The translations under genes were made by a program, and so were the position numbers. DNA of 32,833 nucleotides from a virus, in IMG/VR virus record IMGVR_UViG_3300009182_000200, positions 1-32,833 of that record; one strand, written 5' to 3'. Below are positions 17,716 through 25,059 of the stretch, piece after piece (positions within the stretch are counted from its first letter, which is position 1; each line of letters begins with the position of its first letter). Below the pieces are notes generated by a model, which searched no databases, was not told the origin of the DNA, and saw nothing but the letters and a program-made list of their open reading frames with translations.

Positions 17716-19668
17716 TTAAAATAAATCGTCCTCACCTATACTTTTACTTTTTTTATTATAGTCAATTTGTTTTTTATAAAAAAAATCACCTTCTTTTGTT
17801 GATGTAGTTTCAACATCAAACCACAATGTTTTTTCAATTTCTTTTAAATCAACATTAAAAATAGGGTCTATTCCAATTTTTTGTAATGAATTATTAAACC
17901 TGTTCATTATAAAATTTTTTATGGTTTCTTTTGATAAAAATTCCAATTCACCCTTTTCAAATATCCAATCAAGTATTTTACATTCTGCTTTATATGCCTT
18001 TTTACATGCAGATGTAATTAATTCGGTAAATTCTTCATCAAACCACTCTGGATATTCCGATTTTATTATATTAATAACTTCAGCACCAAAATTACCATGT
18101 ATATTTTCTTCTTTTGAAGTTGCTTCAACAACATTTGAAATTCCTTTAAAAAGGTTTTTTTCTTTATTAAAACTCATCATTATTAAGAATTGAGAAAATA
18201 AAGATACGTGTTCAATAAATAATGAAAAAAGTAAAATTGATTTCGTATACATTTTATCATCGTCACTTCTAGTACCATCTATATATTTTGTCAAATATTT
18301 TATACGATCCTTTATTGCTGGTATTTCAACAACTGTTCTAAATTCATCTTCCAATCCTAAAATTCTAAGTAATCTAGCATAAGCGTCTTTATGTCTAACT
18401 TCTGAATTACCTCCTATAAATGTTTTATTATTATATCTAGTGATTATCATACCAGAATCAACGCTAACACAATATATTTTACCATCATAATTTAATTTTT
18501 CCTCTTTTAATGCAGAAAATCCAACTCTTTCTCTATTTTCTAAAAAAGATAAAACGTAATTATCATTAAAATTATCACTTCTTTTATCAACACTAGTGAT
18601 GAAATTCACTTTATATCCTGCACATGTACCAATTGCTTGAGCAATATCCGCACAACTTTTATTTGTTGTTGTATATTTTATTTTACAATCTTTTTTTAAT
18701 GGTAACTTATACCCATCCCATTCTGATAATTCCTGAACAAATTCTTTACACCATTTCCATGATTTATCTTTTAAATTAACCCAATCAAATGTTTTGTAAT
18801 TAAAAGACATATCCATTTCAAATTCAACTTTTAAATAACCTCTTTTTTCTTTATATGTTCTATATTTTATGTCAGTATTATTTAATAGATATAAAAGTCT
18901 TTCTTTCTTTCTATTTTTTTTAACTGAAATCTCATATGTGTTAGAATCTTTACTTAATCCCCTATCAATTCTTTCACCTAACTTATTGGTAAAAAACCTT
19001 TTACTACCATCAGCCTGTATTGCGATTTTTAACCTATCTAATGTTGATAACTCATCAACATCACCAATTAACTTTCCAGCTTCTGGTAATCTATTGTTAG
19101 CGTTTCTTACACCTAAATCCTCAATAGCTTTGATTGAAAATTCGTTTTTATGATTATAATATCCAATTCGATGATTTGGTGTTATTATTGTATCTAAATT
19201 ATCCTTATAAATTCTATGTACAATACCATTATAATTTTCATATGTTTTATTATTTACTATGGTTACATTTAAAGTATTATCAGGATTGAATTGTATCACT
19301 TCATCACCAATATTAATTTTATTAAAATCAACCCAACCTTGAGGTGTTAAAATTTCAGTTCCTTCAACATGACATTCGGCAAATGTCATACCAACATCAC
19401 CAATTTCAGTAATTGGCATTCTTTTATACATATCCGCCCAAAATGTTTTAACATTGACTTCTATTTGTGCAATAGCTAACATTGTTTTTTTAATCACATC
19501 CTTTTCATTTTCTGTTATATTAACCATATAATCATTTATGTCAGTGGTAAAATTATACTCTGTATCTATCCAATATGAATGTCTTATAGCGTCTTTATAC
19601 AATAAAAGTGATGGATAATCGTATGGTAAAATGTTGACTCGTTTATTAAAAATTCCCTTTTTTTTCAT
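17716..19668 (-). CDS. nrdB: Class I ribonucleotide reductase small (beta) subunit, interrupted by an in-frame intein
   Basis: The 650-aa precursor should splice to a 327-aa NrdB that makes the tyrosyl radical for NrdA. Extein features are Glu70 (AIAQIEVNVKTFW), Glu423 and His426 (SEVRH), the radical tyrosine Tyr430 seven residues after Glu423, Glu486 (LFIEHVSLF), and Glu521/His524 (EENIHG). These supply the usual diiron ligand pattern. The sequence looks Bacteroidota-like (MLAIAQIEVNVKTFW, TFAE/SEVRHKDAY). An intein occupies residues 99-421, between Glu98 and Ser422, next to the metal and radical site, so unspliced protein should be inactive. No ATP-cone is present at the N-terminus. It follows the helicase C-terminal ORF by 14 bases and precedes nrdA by 9, forming one operon. 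Confidence 0.96.
   Translation of the reverse strand: MKKKGIFNKRVNILPYDYPSLLLYKDAIRHSYWIDTEYNFTTDINDYMVNITENEKDVIKKTMLAIAQIEVNVKTFWADMYKRMPITEIGDVGMTFAECHVEGTEILTPQGWVDFNKINIGDEVIQFNPDNTLNVTIVNNKTYENYNGIVHRIYKDNLDTIITPNHRIGYYNHKNEFSIKAIEDLGVRNANNRLPEAGKLIGDVDELSTLDRLKIAIQADGSKRFFTNKLGERIDRGLSKDSNTYEISVKKNRKKERLLYLLNNTDIKYRTYKEKRGYLKVEFEMDMSFNYKTFDWVNLKDKSWKWCKEFVQELSEWDGYKLPLKKDCKIKYTTTNKSCADIAQAIGTCAGYKVNFITSVDKRSDNFNDNYVLSFLENRERVGFSALKEEKLNYDGKIYCVSVDSGMIITRYNNKTFIGGNSEVRHKDAYARLLRILGLEDEFRTVVEIPAIKDRIKYLTKYIDGTRSDDDKMYTKSILLFSLFIEHVSLFSQFLIMMSFNKEKNLFKGISNVVEATSKEENIHGNFGAEVINIIKSEYPEWFDEEFTELITSACKKAYKAECKILDWIFEKGELEFLSKETIKNFIMNRFNNSLQKIGIDPIFNVDLKEIEKTLWFDVETTSTKEGDFFYKKQIDYNKKSKSIGEDDLF
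18406..19374 (-). other. NrdB intein with LAGLIDADG-like homing endonuclease domain, ending Gly-Asn
   Basis: Residues 99-421 of the NrdB precursor (323 aa). It starts with Cys99 in CHVEGTEILTPQGWVDFNKI (block A). Block B is TIITPNHRIGY with His166. LAGLIDADG-like motifs are LKIAIQADG (about 213-221) and FVQELSEWDG (about 310-319), each keeping the acidic Asp before Gly. The C-terminal block is YCVSVDSGMIITRYNNKTFI followed by Gly-Gly-Asn421, then Ser422 as the +1 nucleophile. The penultimate residue is Gly, not the usual His. Removing the stretch restores the conserved NrdB string FAESEVRH, which fixes both boundaries. Confidence 0.92.
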
Positions 19669-19682
19669 GTTATATTTGTTTT

Positions 19683-20141
19683 TTAATTATTTGCAATTTG
19701 ATTTCTTCTTTGATACGCCTCTCTAGCTCTATTAATATTATTTTTTGACTTCTCTTCTTCATGACCTAATAGAGTGTTTTGCATCTCAGTATCTATATCT
19801 AAATATTCGTTATTGAATTTACAGTTCTGAAAAACTACACCATCTTTACCAATACGAGATTTAAGTAATGTTAAAGTTGCCAAATTGTGATCTTTTTGTT
19901 CTAATGTTTTACCGATAGATAAGATAACGTGACCAATTTGTGCCTTCTTAATAGAACCACCCATTTGATCTGCGGTAACAACTTCAGATGAAATTGATGA
20001 ATTATGTGTATATATGTCGTTTGCAAAAAACAACTCAGTTTCATCAACAGATATATCAATTGTTTCATTTTCACCCTCTAACTCGATACTAACGATTTCA
20101 TCTAAAATAAAATCGTTTAAATTTAATTCATGTTTTAACAT
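19683..20141 (-). CDS. Replicative helicase C-terminal piece, fused to the C-half of a split intein
   Basis: A 152-aa ORF that makes sense only together with the ORF just upstream. Residues 1-47 are a C-intein (MLKHELNLNDFILDEIVSIE ... ELFFANDIYTHN) and residues 48-152 are the final part of a T4 gp41/DnaB-type helicase (SSISSEVVTADQMGGSIKKA, then QIGHVILSIGKTLEQKDHNL). After trans-splicing, Ser48 would join Arg708 of the upstream protein to give the continuous string ATQGNR-SSISSEVV, as in intact phage helicases, including the conserved Gln and Arg of DnaB motif H3 and the following motif H4 region. The start ATG lies 14 bases after the upstream stop in a different frame. The C-terminus is charged (EAYQRRNQIANN). 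Confidence 0.92.
   Translation of the reverse strand: MLKHELNLNDFILDEIVSIELEGENETIDISVDETELFFANDIYTHNSSISSEVVTADQMGGSIKKAQIGHVILSIGKTLEQKDHNLATLTLLKSRIGKDGVVFQNCKFNNEYLDIDTEMQNTLLGHEEEKSKNNINRAREAYQRRNQIANN
20001..20141 (-). other. Split intein, C-terminal half (gp41-8/gp41-1-like)
   Basis: The first 47 codons of the helicase C-terminal ORF. The end LFFANDIYTHN followed by Ser matches the C-intein blocks F and G: penultimate His46, terminal Asn47 and +1 Ser48. The stretch DEIVSIELEGENETIDISV resembles the C-half of gp41-8 (DEIASIEYVGVEETIDINV, from memory). It begins with its own Met, as naturally split C-inteins do. Confidence 0.93.
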
Positions 20142-20155
20142 ATTTTTTTTTTATT

Positions 20156-22552
20156 TTATTGTTTTATTAATAATTTATCACCTACAGATAATCCAGAACG
20201 TATTGATTTATATTTATTATAATTAACAGGAAATAAATGTTTATCTGATACAATAATTTCTTTACCGCTTTTTGTTTTAATTTTATATGTTGGTTGTGTT
20301 TGTATTGGTGAAACATATGTTACTTCTTTAAATCCAATGTGCGTTAAAATTTTATCACCTACAGAAATGTCTTTAATTTCTATTTTACCTTTACTTTCAA
20401 CATCAACAATTGTTTTAATCCAAACGCACCGATTACCTTGTGTTGCAGTCCATACCGCCATCTCAAATTCACTTGTCATAGATTCCAATTGTCTCATAAT
20501 TGAACCTTCTCCCTTCCATTCATCACCATTAACGGATCTTTCAGGTGAAATACAATCAATATAATCAATTAACAATAAATCGACCTTAAACCCGTCTGAA
20601 CACATCTTTCTGATTTTAGATTTAATTTCAGAAATTGTTACACCATCAGATTGTAATTTCAATAATTTAATTGAACCTTTTGTATTACTTTGTATTTCTT
20701 TAACACGAAACAAAACTTCATCTTTGTTATCACTTTGTTCATCAGGTGCAATACCTGACCAAATTGTATAGTGTTTTCTTTTAATGTTACCAGGATTATC
20801 TTCAAAAAATACTTGAAGTACATTATATCCTAAATTATATGCAGTATTTGCAAATTTAGTTAATAAAGTGGTATTATGTGTTAATACATAATCCCTAGTA
20901 ACAAATAATTCATCTGTATTTGATACTTTTATACATACCGCTTCTTCGTTATGTGAAAAATTAATTGATTTAATATATTTTTGTGAAATATATTTTTTTC
21001 TTTTTCTAAATCTTTCTATTTTTCTTATTAATCTAAATGGTACAATATTATTTGAAAAAGATATTGTTACAACATATGCTATTTGACCTAACTTTTTAAA
21101 ACCTTTATATTTAAAAGTTGGTTGTTTTAAAGTTATATTACATGTTCCACCTAATGATAAAACTATTTCTCTAATATTTAACGATAATTCTTTTGAAATA
21201 GTCGTTATTTGTGTACCACCTTTTTTATCCACATAACCATCAGTATCCATTAAACCTTGTAAAATTGATAATCTAACTTCAAATGAATTATATAAATAAT
21301 CATTTGGGATAAATTTATTATTAGATTCTGTCCCCAATAAATTATATTTTTCTAAATCTTTTTTAATTCTGTAATTAAATGAAATTTTTTTTATTGTTTT
21401 TATACCGGTCAATGTTTCTCTTTCATATTCATTAAATGATGTATGAATATTCAAATGTTTAATATTATCGAATATTTCATCATCTTTAGTTGAAATTTGT
21501 ATTGTACCACAACCTAAACAACCATCACCCAAGAGTAAACCTAATAAATATGGATCAATAAATACTTCTTTTTCATTAAAGTTAATTGGTTCAACAATAG
21601 GTAAACGATAATTATATCTACCTCGTTTTTTTATATCCAACATCATTTCAGATGTTTTCATAACTTTATAATTGTTATTTGGTTTATATAAAGATATACC
21701 ATTTTTTCTTATTTTTGTTGTTCTCATATTAAGAGTATTAACTGACCATAAATGTTCTTGATCACAGTTAACAAAAGTATTATCAGTGAATTCAACTCTA
21801 TATATTGGTCTATTACCTTGTGGAAAAACCCCTATTGTAAATTGTTCATTACCATCAGAACCTATGATTTTATCACCACATTTAATATCCCCAATTTTCA
21901 TCCAACCATTTGGAGTCAATATTGGTTCACTTATAGGTAATGATTTACCCGTACCAGTCGGAGCTAAAACTACACCCAATTCACCTATTCCTAAACCACC
22001 TTTTAAAAGGTTGTCAATACCTACGATACCTGTTGGTATTGGATGTCTGAAATCTTTCTCTAACGCACCTTCAATATCGTGAAACACATCTGTTGCATCG
22101 TCATTGATGATACCAACTTGTAACGCTTTTTGAATTATTTGTTCAATTTTCGCATAATTTTCAAACTCACCATTCTCAATAATACTTTGTACGTTTTTAA
22201 GTTCCCTCTTTAAATTTTGTTGTTTACAAAAATTAAGTGCGGTATCTTTAACATATTCTGTTGGTTCACTAGATTTAATTATTTCTAATGTGTCAATGTG
22301 GATTCTAGCAGATTCCTTATTACCATTTTCTGCCATAATCTTTTGTGCCAACGTATTATAGTCAGGGATTTTATTATACAATTTATATAACTCTTTCAAG
22401 TTCTCCATTATGAACTTGAAAGCGTTATTGTCGAAGAAACGAGATTCTATTACATCAATGATGTTTTCACCATACTTTTTATCTTCAATAATCGCTTTGA
22501 TTAATGATTGTTGAAATGTTGCCCCCAAATAACCGAAATTCCTTTCTTCCAT
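20156..22552 (-). CDS. Replicative helicase (T4 gp41/DnaB type) N-terminal piece, with one full intein and the N-half of a split intein
   Basis: A 798-aa precursor of the hexameric 5'-3' fork helicase. Layout: residues 1-203 are the N-terminal domain and start of Walker A (LAPTGTGK); 204-560 are a complete intein; 561-708 are the rest of the RecA-like core (TTLLTKFANTAYNLGYNVLQ, Walker B VDLLLIDYIDCIS, and AVWTATQGNR); 709-798 are a split-intein N-half ending in a stop. Removing the full intein restores GTGKTTLLTK. The helicase body from this ORF is 351 aa, and adding 105 aa from the next ORF gives 456 aa, close to T4 gp41 (475 aa). Both inteins interrupt essential ATPase motifs. The leader is A-rich with no Shine-Dalgarno. 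It follows the 148-aa unknown by 13 bases. Confidence 0.95.
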   Translation of the reverse strand: MEERNFGYLGATFQQSLIKAIIEDKKYGENIIDVIESRFFDNNAFKFIMENLKELYKLYNKIPDYNTLAQKIMAENGNKESARIHIDTLEIIKSSEPTEYVKDTALNFCKQQNLKRELKNVQSIIENGEFENYAKIEQIIQKALQVGIINDDATDVFHDIEGALEKDFRHPIPTGIVGIDNLLKGGLGIGELGVVLAPTGTGKSLPISEPILTPNGWMKIGDIKCGDKIIGSDGNEQFTIGVFPQGNRPIYRVEFTDNTFVNCDQEHLWSVNTLNMRTTKIRKNGISLYKPNNNYKVMKTSEMMLDIKKRGRYNYRLPIVEPINFNEKEVFIDPYLLGLLLGDGCLGCGTIQISTKDDEIFDNIKHLNIHTSFNEYERETLTGIKTIKKISFNYRIKKDLEKYNLLGTESNNKFIPNDYLYNSFEVRLSILQGLMDTDGYVDKKGGTQITTISKELSLNIREIVLSLGGTCNITLKQPTFKYKGFKKLGQIAYVVTISFSNNIVPFRLIRKIERFRKRKKYISQKYIKSINFSHNEEAVCIKVSNTDELFVTRDYVLTHNTTLLTKFANTAYNLGYNVLQVFFEDNPGNIKRKHYTIWSGIAPDEQSDNKDEVLFRVKEIQSNTKGSIKLLKLQSDGVTISEIKSKIRKMCSDGFKVDLLLIDYIDCISPERSVNGDEWKGEGSIMRQLESMTSEFEMAVWTATQGNRCVWIKTIVDVESKGKIEIKDISVGDKILTHIGFKEVTYVSPIQTQPTYKIKTKSGKEIIVSDKHLFPVNYNKYKSIRSGLSVGDKLLIKQ
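20159..20428 (-). other. Split intein, N-terminal half (gp41-1/gp41-8-like)
   Basis: Residues 709-798 of the helicase N-terminal precursor (90 aa). It starts with Cys709 in CVWIKTIVDVESKGKIEIKD (block A) and carries KSGKEIIVSDKHLFP with the block B His772. It ends IRSGLSVGDKLLIKQ and a TAA stop. The gp41-1 N-half has the very similar GKEIICSEEHLFPT and ends GGLKEGMCLYVKE (recalled from memory), so the break falls at the natural split site of that family. Confidence 0.94.
20873..21943 (-). other. Cis-splicing intein with LAGLIDADG endonuclease, inserted in the helicase Walker A motif
   Basis: Residues 204-560 (357 aa) of the helicase precursor. It starts at Ser204 (SLPISEPILTPNGWMKIGDI), so the first nucleophile is Ser rather than Cys. 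Block B is NCDQEHLWSV with His267. LAGLIDADG motifs are LLGLLLGDG (336-344) and LQGLMDTDG (431-439), both with the catalytic-type Asp. The end is VCIKVSNTDELFVTRDYVLT-His-Asn560, followed by Thr561 as the +1 nucleophile. Removing Ser204-Asn560 leaves GTGK joined to TTLL, a perfect P-loop, which supports these boundaries over a start at Leu205. Confidence 0.93.
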
Positions 22553-22565
22553 AGTGTTTTTTTAA

Positions 22566-23012
22566 TTATAAATTATAACCCAAATAAGTTGTTTCCAATT
22601 CTTTCATTGACATGATAGTAGTTAAATCCGTCAAGAATGTTTTTAACATTGGACGAATATCAACTGTATATCTTATCTTTGGATGAAACACATATGCGGG
22701 AAATATTCTTTGAATAAATACATGATCATTTTGTTTAATTTGCAACAAAAAGTGTTCATTTTCCACTGCGGTCGTATCTTCCACATCTTCTAAACCAAGG
22801 ATAAATTCCTTATTTTCACATAAATAATTGGAACTTTTTATTCTTAAATCTTCAGATATTTTTCTACAAATATTTTTTACATAATCATGTAAATCCATAG
22901 ACCTTGTTGCTTTAGGATTAAAATCCTTAACGTTAAAATACCTCTGACATATAATGTTTCCTTCCAATGTTAATAGAAACTCTAACTTTGTTAACTCTTG
23001 ATTGTTACTCAT
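22566..23012 (-). CDS. Unknown 148-aa protein between the exonuclease and the helicase
   Basis: No family is recognised. The protein is mixed alpha/beta with no membrane helix or signal peptide. Notable parts are KLEFLLTLEGNIICQRYFNV near the start, DLHDYVKNICRKISEDLRIK (a likely helix), an acidic stretch (GLEDVEDTTAVENEH), and FIQRIFPAYVFHPKIRYTVD. Its start overlaps the exonuclease stop by eight bases, and the helicase follows after 13 bases, so it is firmly inside the replication operon. A helicase-loading or other replication accessory role (as gp59 has in T4) is possible from position alone, but I see no sequence likeness that supports it. Confidence 0.7.
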   Translation of the reverse strand: MSNNQELTKLEFLLTLEGNIICQRYFNVKDFNPKATRSMDLHDYVKNICRKISEDLRIKSSNYLCENKEFILGLEDVEDTTAVENEHFLLQIKQNDHVFIQRIFPAYVFHPKIRYTVDIRPMLKTFLTDLTTIMSMKELETTYLGYNL

Positions 23013-24033
23013 GATTGTTAATTTTAATTGTTCTTGTTAATTTTTTGTTTTTTTCTTTTCTTGTTAATCTTAAAAATGGATTTAAAAATTTAATCCAAGC
23101 ATCCTCTGATTTTGGTAATACATTGAAAATTCCATCTTGAACCATCATCTTCATGGTATTCTTATACGACCTACCTTCAGAATCTAGATTTTCATTAATT
23201 AAATTTATAATCTCTTCTTTTGATTCATCCGTTAAGAACGGTACATCAAGACTCACTATTCTGTTGTTGACATCAAAAAACTCGTCACCTAAGACACCAT
23301 GTTTTGTAACACCTGTCAATAAATTAGTTATTGTCTTACTTTTGTTATTTTGCTCAAAAAGGAGATTACCTTTTTCTTTAATGTAGTCTACACTAAGGGG
23401 AGTTGTTTTCAGTTCAGGGAATAGGGATAAAAATGTTTTTATCCCAAGACCCTTAATACCTGAAATACTATCTGACTTATCACCACACATCATCTTAATT
23501 ATTTTAATATTTTCAATTAAAACTTCTTGATGTTCATATATAATAATATCATTATTATTATATAATTTTTGATGTGATGGGTTAAACAATTTTGTATTTG
23601 GAGATACTAATTGTGTTAAATCACCATCAGATGAGTATATTATTTTATTTTCATTAGGTGAATTTTGAACATAATATGCAATATTATCATCTGTTTCACA
23701 ATACTTGTACTCACCTTGTCTAACATATAGTTCTTCAAGGTATTGTTGTATACGTGATCTTTGATAGTTGTATGAGTTAATCTCTTCCTCACTCTTAGTT
23801 TTAGTTTTCCTATCTTCCTTATAATAAGGATAAATAAGTTTTCTACTTCTAGACCCTTCTTCACCATCCCAAAATACTACTATTTTATCTAAGTTGTAAG
23901 TCTCAAATGATCTCCTAAGAGTATTGAGAAAATGAAAAATTCCTCCAATATGTTGTCCTTTATAGAAATAGTTTTTAACACCGTAAAAACCAATTGTGAG
24001 TAGATTATCACCATCTACCAGTAATACTGACAT
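23005..24033 (-). CDS. 5'-3' exonuclease/RNase H of the FEN (PIN-like) family
   Basis: A 342-aa nuclease like T4 RNase H, which removes RNA primers and flaps from lagging-strand fragments. The metal-binding acids fit the family: Asp7/Asp9 (LVDGDN), Asp56 (VFWDGEEGSRSR), Glu113-Asp115-Asp116 (CETDDNIAYY), Asp136/Asp138 (IIYSSDGDLTQL) and Asp185/Asp188 (GDKSDS). The DNA-binding helix-hairpin GIKGLGIKTFLSLFP follows at about 192-206. The basic segment SRKLIYPYYKEDRKTKTKSE lies in the arch/flap-binding region. The C-terminus is basic (RLTRKEKNKKLTRTIKI), where T4 RNase H contacts DNA or partners. It lies between uvsX and the helicase, in a replication-recombination cluster. Confidence 0.93.
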   Translation of the reverse strand: MSVLLVDGDNLLTIGFYGVKNYFYKGQHIGGIFHFLNTLRRSFETYNLDKIVVFWDGEEGSRSRKLIYPYYKEDRKTKTKSEEEINSYNYQRSRIQQYLEELYVRQGEYKYCETDDNIAYYVQNSPNENKIIYSSDGDLTQLVSPNTKLFNPSHQKLYNNNDIIIYEHQEVLIENIKIIKMMCGDKSDSISGIKGLGIKTFLSLFPELKTTPLSVDYIKEKGNLLFEQNNKSKTITNLLTGVTKHGVLGDEFFDVNNRIVSLDVPFLTDESKEEIINLINENLDSEGRSYKNTMKMMVQDGIFNVLPKSEDAWIKFLNPFLRLTRKEKNKKLTRTIKINNHE

Positions 24034-24060
24034 TCATGTTTATTTATTGTTAAAAAAATA

Positions 24061-25047
24061 CTATTCCACTTCAAATTCACTAAGTGTTTCTGTGAATTCT
24101 ACTTCTCCTGTTCCAGTTAAAATACCATTCCAATAATCGGAATGTTTTTTCTTGTACTCTTCCAATGCTTCTTTTGTGTCCTCAATATAACCTTGAGGTA
24201 CTGCAATGATTTTACCATCTTTATATGAAAGACCACTCATATGGTTTTTAACAACCGATATTTTTGTTCTTGTACCAAATGTAACCTTTCTACCATTTTT
24301 GGTTGCATCAATGTGACTAATCCCTGCTTTCTTTTGATTACCAAACAAGAATACCAACGTAGATGCTAACCATATAGCCTCACCACCTTTTGCCTTGATT
24401 TCAGGTTGTCCAAATGGGTTATCTGGCAAATCAACCCAAGGTTGGTTAACTATTACCATTGTATTATAATATGGGTAATCTTCTTTTTTAGATTTTCCAA
24501 TCCTTGAACTAATACCCATACCAATCTTATCTGATAGTACAGACGCATTATGCATTTTACCACCCTTACCTTCATATGTCATTTTACATGGAATTGAACC
24601 TACTGAATCCCATAAAAATAATATATTACGAGGTATTTCACCTTTTTCTTGTGCATCTAATAATTCATTGACAAATTCTGTTGCTTGTTCAATATAATCA
24701 AATGTATCGTTATATATGAAATCACCGTCCCATACTCCATCAGAATCTTTTGTTGCTTGTAACCCCAATTCAACTGCGTGTTTCCAATCCCATTTTTTCT
24801 CTGTAATAATAAAAACAGGTAGGTCACCTTTCTTTTGTGCATCTGCAGCAGATAAAATCATTGCAGTTGTTTTTGATGAATTAGAATGTCCTAAAAACAT
24901 ATTAATTCCACCCATTATAGGACCTGGTACACCTGACGCTTTAAAAAAAGCATCACCGCAAAAGTAAAAATTCTCTTCTTTATATTTTGTTTTACTTGAA
25001 TACTTACTTTTGTAATCTCCAATTTCTTTTTTCTTAATTGTAGCCAT
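24061..25047 (-). CDS. uvsX: UvsX/RecA-like recombinase
   Basis: A 328-aa strand-exchange ATPase expected to coat single-stranded DNA and drive recombination-dependent replication. Walker A is GHSNSSKTT (53-61), a Ser-rich form like the unusual UvsX loop (GPSKSFKSN in T4, from memory). Glu83 (VFIITEKKWDW) sits where the RecA catalytic Glu would be. Walker B is ILFLWDSVGS (about 142-151). The RecA-type MVIVNQPWVDLPDNPFGQPE and KAKGGEAIWLASTLVFLF follow, matching the DNA-binding loop 2 and its surroundings. The C-terminus is acidic (GEVEFTETLSEFEVE), as in UvsX. The gene follows the gp32-like gene across a hairpin terminator 12 bases before the ATG. No intein. Confidence 0.93.
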   Translation of the reverse strand: MATIKKKEIGDYKSKYSSKTKYKEENFYFCGDAFFKASGVPGPIMGGINMFLGHSNSSKTTAMILSAADAQKKGDLPVFIITEKKWDWKHAVELGLQATKDSDGVWDGDFIYNDTFDYIEQATEFVNELLDAQEKGEIPRNILFLWDSVGSIPCKMTYEGKGGKMHNASVLSDKIGMGISSRIGKSKKEDYPYYNTMVIVNQPWVDLPDNPFGQPEIKAKGGEAIWLASTLVFLFGNQKKAGISHIDATKNGRKVTFGTRTKISVVKNHMSGLSYKDGKIIAVPQGYIEDTKEALEEYKKKHSDYWNGILTGTGEVEFTETLSEFEVE

Positions 25048-25059
25048 TTTCTTTGTTTG

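Noticed and set aside
20142-20158. Programmed slippage on the A-run joining the two helicase ORFs
   Set aside because: The in-frame TAA stop comes before the A-run, so slippage there could not join the frames without read-through as well.
19683-22552. Helicase break as a simple frameshift or sequencing error in an A-run
   Set aside because: The first half ends and the second half begins exactly where known gp41-type split inteins are divided, and the second half has its own ATG. An indel would not produce both by chance, although reads should still be checked.
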